Assembly (NCBI RefSeq): GCF_001593385.1
Contig: NZ_LUVZ01000043.1
Span: 124,001 to 188,000 of the forward strand
Length of the DNA: 64,000 bases
Origin: Chryseobacterium cucumeris
Lineage (GTDB): Bacteria; Bacteroidota; Bacteroidia; Flavobacteriales; Weeksellaceae
Direction of reading: 5' to 3'
Shown: in pieces, positions 60,134 to 64,000 of the stretch
Numbering within the stretch: the stretch's first letter is position 1
Layout of the letters: each line of letters opens with the position of its first letter
The notes under the pieces: model-generated
What the model saw: only the letters and a program-made list of their open reading frames with translations
What the model was told of the DNA's origin: nothing
The model's database searches: none
Translations under genes and position numbers: made by a program

Positions 60134-62983
60134 TTATTGTTTGTTGTGATACTGATATTCTTTTATGGTTTTATACGAGATATTTCCCCCTGCATCTTTT
60201 TCCATTTTTTTTGCCTTCTTCAGTCTTCCTGCATCATCATATTCATACACTTCCCTGAAACCTGATGGCGGAGTTGTACTTGTCATCCCTACTAAAGGAT
60301 CATAAGAATAGGTGGTGACAACATAATTTGCCAATGCCGGATTTTGCCTGAATGTATCAAGGGCATTAATAAGATTTTGTTCTGACTGTTGTGGAGTCAT
60401 TCCCTGAGGCTGGATATAATCGTCATTGGAAGCATTTACAATAGCCGTGATAGCAGACTGCGGGATGTCGGATAACTTGGCTCTGTCTATTTTGGCAATG
60501 AGTTGTGTTTTATTATATCCATAAATGAAGGTCGTGGAAATTCCCACTGCGGATGTAATCTGCTGAAGATTTCCTTTATCATCGTATAAATCAAATGTTC
60601 CGGTTTCCTTCTTAGAGCCGTCTGCAATATTGGTTACCAATACAGAGGTAGGCATAAGAAGGGAAGGATTATTGTACAATGTTTCTGCTCTGGACAGTAT
60701 TTTCCCGTTTTTCTTTTCTTCTGTAATCACAGGAACCCCTGTCATGTAGGCATTTTCAAGTTTCTGGTAAGCAGCCAGCCCTATTGGATATGTATAAGTC
60801 TTTTCAGCAATATCAGTATCTGTAGTCATCTTCGTATAGATGGGTTTTAAGTTAGAACCGCTGACTGTAGTTTCAGATTTACTTTCCAAAAATCTTCCTC
60901 CAGGATAGAAAGCCTTATTGGTGTTGATGCTTTTCTTTATGTAGGCGGGTTTTGAAGTCATTTTGGAACCTGCTAAGAAGCTATATTCGTTATCGGAAAA
61001 ATTATCCAGTTCATAATCATACAATTCTGTGGTCAGAAGGGTATTCTGATCATCATAATTTTCTTTTTTGGAAAGCAGTCCTCCTTTGGTGATATTGTAA
61101 TAAGGCCAGAAATATTCAGGGGATGATCCTCCTACGGTTTGCTGTTTCGGATAATCATCTGGATTTTTAAATGTATAGCGTACAGACCCCTTACCCGCTT
61201 CTGATACTTTTACATTTTTATACAATACATATGTAGTTCCCACATCATCATCACTGTCTTTTTCATTTTCAAATAAATATCCGCTTGCACTGTCAGGCAG
61301 ATCAAAAGAATCATAAGTGTAATTTACAGTTCTCTGTGGAGTTGTATCATTGATATCTTTATAATACTTAATATTTTTTATTCTGCTTTTTCCTAGTTGT
61401 CTGGCATTTCTGAAAGGTCCGGGATTTAATTTCATTTCTAAAGCGTTGAAAGTCCCATTGGCTTTTGCTTCTCCTGTGCGTACGATTTCCAGGGTATAAT
61501 CTCCCGGATAATTATTCAGTTTATATTCTTGATTAAACAAGTTATTAGTGACTGTAAAAGTTGGAATAATAATCTCCGATCCTCTTTTTAAGGTAATCTT
61601 CAGGTTATGTTCTTTAGGTTTAAGCGGCGGCGGCGGTGGGTCCGGACGTTCATAATCTGTAATATTGAGGACAAATTTGAAGTTTTTCTTTACCTGCTGA
61701 TTTCCCGGGATATTAAAACTATAAATCAGAGATTGTGTAGTATTGATCCCCCCATTAACAATAGTGGATAAATACTGAATATTGGGATACGTAACATCAA
61801 GCTCTCCGGCAAGAAATGCAAGAAATGCAGGATCACTGAAATTAAAATATAATTCTCCTAATTCATAATTATATTCAGCTACCCCACCTGTAGGAGATAT
61901 CATTTTTTTTAATGCTCCATCACCTGAAGGATCGGTGTAAATAAAAGTGTTTTTTTCTATAGAAGTCCCGTTTTTATCATTTTTGATAACAGAATTCAGT
62001 ATCCTTTTCTTCTGTGCAGCTGCAGTTCCTACAGAAAGCATGGTATAATTAAATGCATAAGAATATAACGTTTCTCCGGCAGGATTTTTCATATATATTT
62101 TTTGTAAACTATAGGGATCACTGGTGGCCTCTGCATTTGCATCTTTATTTTCCAGCGTTTCATCATATATATAGTCAAATGCTACCTGCCCTTTGCGGCT
62201 GGTGATGGTTTTGATTTTATTCTGCTGGAAGATTAAGTACTGATTATTGGTTCCTTTATATTTTGTTTTTTTATCATAGGTTACCGCTGCTGTTTCTACC
62301 CCGATAGGATTCAGAATTCGGGTAAGGTAGTAAGCTGTTTTGTATTCATTTCCCATAAAAAACTCTCCACAGCTATATCTGGCAGCATCAAAATCTGTAA
62401 AAATATATTGGTATCCGTTATCTGCGGTAATGGTAAAACTATCTGCTTTAAAAGTTGCGGTATTACTATTTCTTACATAATCAATTTTGACATGATTAGG
62501 GGTAAGATTAATCAGGGTAAATGTATTATTTACAATATCCCTTTTTATACTGAACTTTCCGGATAATCCCGGAAGATTATAGTAGTAGATATCATCAAAT
62601 TCATTTTTCAGATAATTGGCAGAACTCGCATTATCATAGCATTCATCCAGCTCGTTAATAATCTTTTTATAGATCACGGCAGCTCCGAAGAATGACCAGC
62701 GTGACCCTACATCACTTGCTGTACCGGTAGGGTAGACACTTTCTGTATTATAACCTAAACCCATCGGCCATGCCATATCATCTGAAAGCGGTGCATTCAG
62801 AAGAGGAAGTCCTATTTCAGGAAGCCCTGAGGATAATGACATGGGTACATCGGAATAACGGGACATGGCAGCCATGGATGGCGACGCAACAGGAGTCGTT
62901 ACAACATCTCCGACACTTTGCTGAGAATATCCCTTTTGTGCCATCATGGACAATAAGGATACTAGTATCACTTTTCTTCTCAT
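60134..62983 (-). CDS. RHS-associated large secreted protein
   Basis: A 949-aa protein with a signal peptide (MRRKVILVSLLSMMAQKGYSQ). The body has YD-like segments (for example DKKTKYKGTNNQYLIFQQNKIK, EYNYELGELYFNF, REVYEYDDAGRLKKAKK) and a PPPPPLKP spacer near residue 450. It ends in an RHS-type repeat but has no core or CT domain. In Chryseobacterium such a gene commonly precedes the DUF6443 RHS gene and probably forms the outer shell or carrier for it. It lies 10 bases upstream of the RHS gene and 4 bases behind the T9SS protein gene, so all three are one operon. Confidence 0.82.
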   Translation of the reverse strand: MRRKVILVSLLSMMAQKGYSQQSVGDVVTTPVASPSMAAMSRYSDVPMSLSSGLPEIGLPLLNAPLSDDMAWPMGLGYNTESVYPTGTASDVGSRWSFFGAAVIYKKIINELDECYDNASSANYLKNEFDDIYYYNLPGLSGKFSIKRDIVNNTFTLINLTPNHVKIDYVRNSNTATFKADSFTITADNGYQYIFTDFDAARYSCGEFFMGNEYKTAYYLTRILNPIGVETAAVTYDKKTKYKGTNNQYLIFQQNKIKTITSRKGQVAFDYIYDETLENKDANAEATSDPYSLQKIYMKNPAGETLYSYAFNYTMLSVGTAAAQKKRILNSVIKNDKNGTSIEKNTFIYTDPSGDGALKKMISPTGGVAEYNYELGELYFNFSDPAFLAFLAGELDVTYPNIQYLSTIVNGGINTTQSLIYSFNIPGNQQVKKNFKFVLNITDYERPDPPPPPLKPKEHNLKITLKRGSEIIIPTFTVTNNLFNQEYKLNNYPGDYTLEIVRTGEAKANGTFNALEMKLNPGPFRNARQLGKSRIKNIKYYKDINDTTPQRTVNYTYDSFDLPDSASGYLFENEKDSDDDVGTTYVLYKNVKVSEAGKGSVRYTFKNPDDYPKQQTVGGSSPEYFWPYYNITKGGLLSKKENYDDQNTLLTTELYDYELDNFSDNEYSFLAGSKMTSKPAYIKKSINTNKAFYPGGRFLESKSETTVSGSNLKPIYTKMTTDTDIAEKTYTYPIGLAAYQKLENAYMTGVPVITEEKKNGKILSRAETLYNNPSLLMPTSVLVTNIADGSKKETGTFDLYDDKGNLQQITSAVGISTTFIYGYNKTQLIAKIDRAKLSDIPQSAITAIVNASNDDYIQPQGMTPQQSEQNLINALDTFRQNPALANYVVTTYSYDPLVGMTSTTPPSGFREVYEYDDAGRLKKAKKMEKDAGGNISYKTIKEYQYHNKQ

Positions 62984-62987
62984 CAGT

Positions 62988-64000
62988 TTATTTCTTAATT
63001 AATTTGGCATTCGCCGTTTTGTTGATATCAGTTTTTATTGTGATCAGATAAGCTCCCTGCACCAAAGCCTGGGTATTGATCTTCGTGACTCTGTTTTTAG
63101 TTTTTATACTTTGGAGCTGTCTTCCACTCATATCATATAACAGAATATCTGCTTCTTTAAAGTCGTTGAATCCTATTTCTACATAAGCGTAGTCAGAAAC
63201 AGGATTTGGATAGATCTTGATATCGTATTTTTCAATCAGCTGATCAACTTGTTTGTCTCCCAGTTTTACAATTTTCCAGTTTTCTTTACCCAGCTCTTCT
63301 GCACTGGTTCCGGCAAGAATAATGGAACCGTCTCTGTTGAGTTTTAAATCAGAAAGTCTTTCTTCCTTTTGTCTGGATTCTCCTTTTACGTGTTTTCTCC
63401 ACTGCTCATTACCATTTTGATCTAAATACAGCATCCAAAAGGTTTCATCATCAGTTTGAATTCTTCCTTCAGCCTGGGTGTAACCTCCTAATAAAAATCC
63501 TTTAGAAGATTTATCGTCAGCAGAATGAAGAACACTCATACCCATCAAAATATCTCTGTTTTTGAAATTGTAGGATTTCTGCCACTGCTCTTCTCCTCTT
63601 TCATTGAGAGCAATCAGCCATAAGTCTGTTCCTTCTTCAATGCCTACGGTTTTGTTTCCTGATCTTTCTGATCTTGATTCTCCACCAATGATAAAACCTG
63701 TAGAGGTTAGTGCAAGGGTTCTCAAATGATCATCTCCTTTGCCTCCGAAGTTCTTTTCCCATTCTACTTTTCCGTTTTTGTCCAACTTGACAATCCAGTA
63801 ATCACCCTCACCAAAGTTTTCAGTTTGTTTCGAGTTGCGGGATTCGGGATTCGGGTTTTGAATCTTTGATGCAGAACCCGCATCTCGCATCCCGGAATCT
63901 TTTTCAGAACCAGAAACACGAACCTCGGAACTTCTTGAATAAATCCCCAGTAACGCTCCTCCATCTCTCGTTGGAATCATCTTCTCTACTTCATCTAAAC
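62988..64000 (-). CDS. T9SS type A sorting domain protein, C-terminal part
   Basis: The frame is open to the right edge (LDEVEKMIPTRDGG precedes the internal Met), so the gene continues outside the window. Repeated blocks such as YWIVKLDKNGKVEWEKNFGGKGDDH and LWLIALNERGEEQWQKSY suggest beta-propeller-like repeats. The C terminus is a T9SS sorting tail (IKIYPNPVSDYAYVEI, ending KTANAKLIKK). An in-frame Ser/Gly/Glu-rich low-complexity insertion (SRSSEVRVSGSEKDSGMRD) interrupts one repeat. It leads the RHS operon and may help surface delivery of the RHS proteins. Confidence 0.8.
   Translation of the reverse strand, partial: LDEVEKMIPTRDGGALLGIYSRSSEVRVSGSEKDSGMRDAGSASKIQNPNPESRNSKQTENFGEGDYWIVKLDKNGKVEWEKNFGGKGDDHLRTLALTSTGFIIGGESRSERSGNKTVGIEEGTDLWLIALNERGEEQWQKSYNFKNRDILMGMSVLHSADDKSSKGFLLGGYTQAEGRIQTDDETFWMLYLDQNGNEQWRKHVKGESRQKEERLSDLKLNRDGSIILAGTSAEELGKENWKIVKLGDKQVDQLIEKYDIKIYPNPVSDYAYVEIGFNDFKEADILLYDMSGRQLQSIKTKNRVTKINTQALVQGAYLITIKTDINKTANAKLIKK

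Overview
The window looks like a chromosomal segment of a Flavobacteriia member, most likely Chryseobacterium or a close relative. This rests on low GC, -7 elements of the type TAnnTTTG, type IX secretion (T9SS) C-terminal tails (IYPNPxxG...KTIKWIKE), paired SusD-free RHS/YD-repeat genes, and a grasp-with-spasm peptide system. No database search was possible, so the genus is an inference.

Layout. 1-16 kb is ordinary chromosome: a TMEM175-like tail, a small Fe-S/OsmC/GNAT operon, a sodium:solute symporter, two tandem T9SS metalloproteases whose 3' halves are almost identical, a split transketolase, several small membrane or lipoprotein genes, and a TPR-HTH regulator. 16.6-19.9 kb is a complete grasp-with-spasm RiPP operon: precursor, terminator-like hairpin, lipoprotein, ATP-grasp ligase, a previously hidden 59-aa ORF and the SPASM protein. 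The last three are chained by ATGA overlaps. 20-29.9 kb carries housekeeping genes (Lrp regulator, TamB-like protein and tsaD divergent with 4 bp between starts, rsmE, trmH-like, asparaginase) and tRNA-Ser(GGA).

29,976-45,016 is an integrated plasmid-like element of about 15 kb, flanked by a 17-bp direct repeat of the tRNA-Ser 3' end. Its left half is cargo: a type I restriction-modification system (hsdR, a 48-aa linker ORF, hsdS, a PrrC-like ATPase/candidate anticodon nuclease, hsdM), then a promoter and a striking ~170-nt nested-hairpin RNA, then two unknown genes. Its right half is the mobility core on the minus strand: MobA/MobL-like relaxase with a candidate oriT, a basic protein, a toprim protein, a plasmid Rep_3 initiator with six 21-bp iterons and a DnaA box, an excisionase-like HTH protein, an unknown gene and a tyrosine recombinase. 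The layout resembles NBU-type mobilizable elements.

45-51.2 kb returns to chromosome (DUF2490 protein, M20 peptidase, methionine aminopeptidase) with several intergenic repeat elements, including a degenerate ~21-bp tandem array. 51.2-64 kb is an RHS polymorphic-toxin locus on the minus strand: a T9SS protein open to the right edge, an RHS-associated protein, an intact 1230-aa RHS protein with a membrane immunity candidate, and then five displaced modules. Each displaced module has an RHS-core remnant, a candidate immunity gene and a near-identical terminator. One module still keeps a full alternative C-terminal toxin domain.

The strongest candidates for something undescribed are the nested RNA at 37.5 kb, the coupled 59-aa ORF inside the RiPP operon, the PrrC-like protein embedded in the island restriction operon, and the five-module RHS cassette array.
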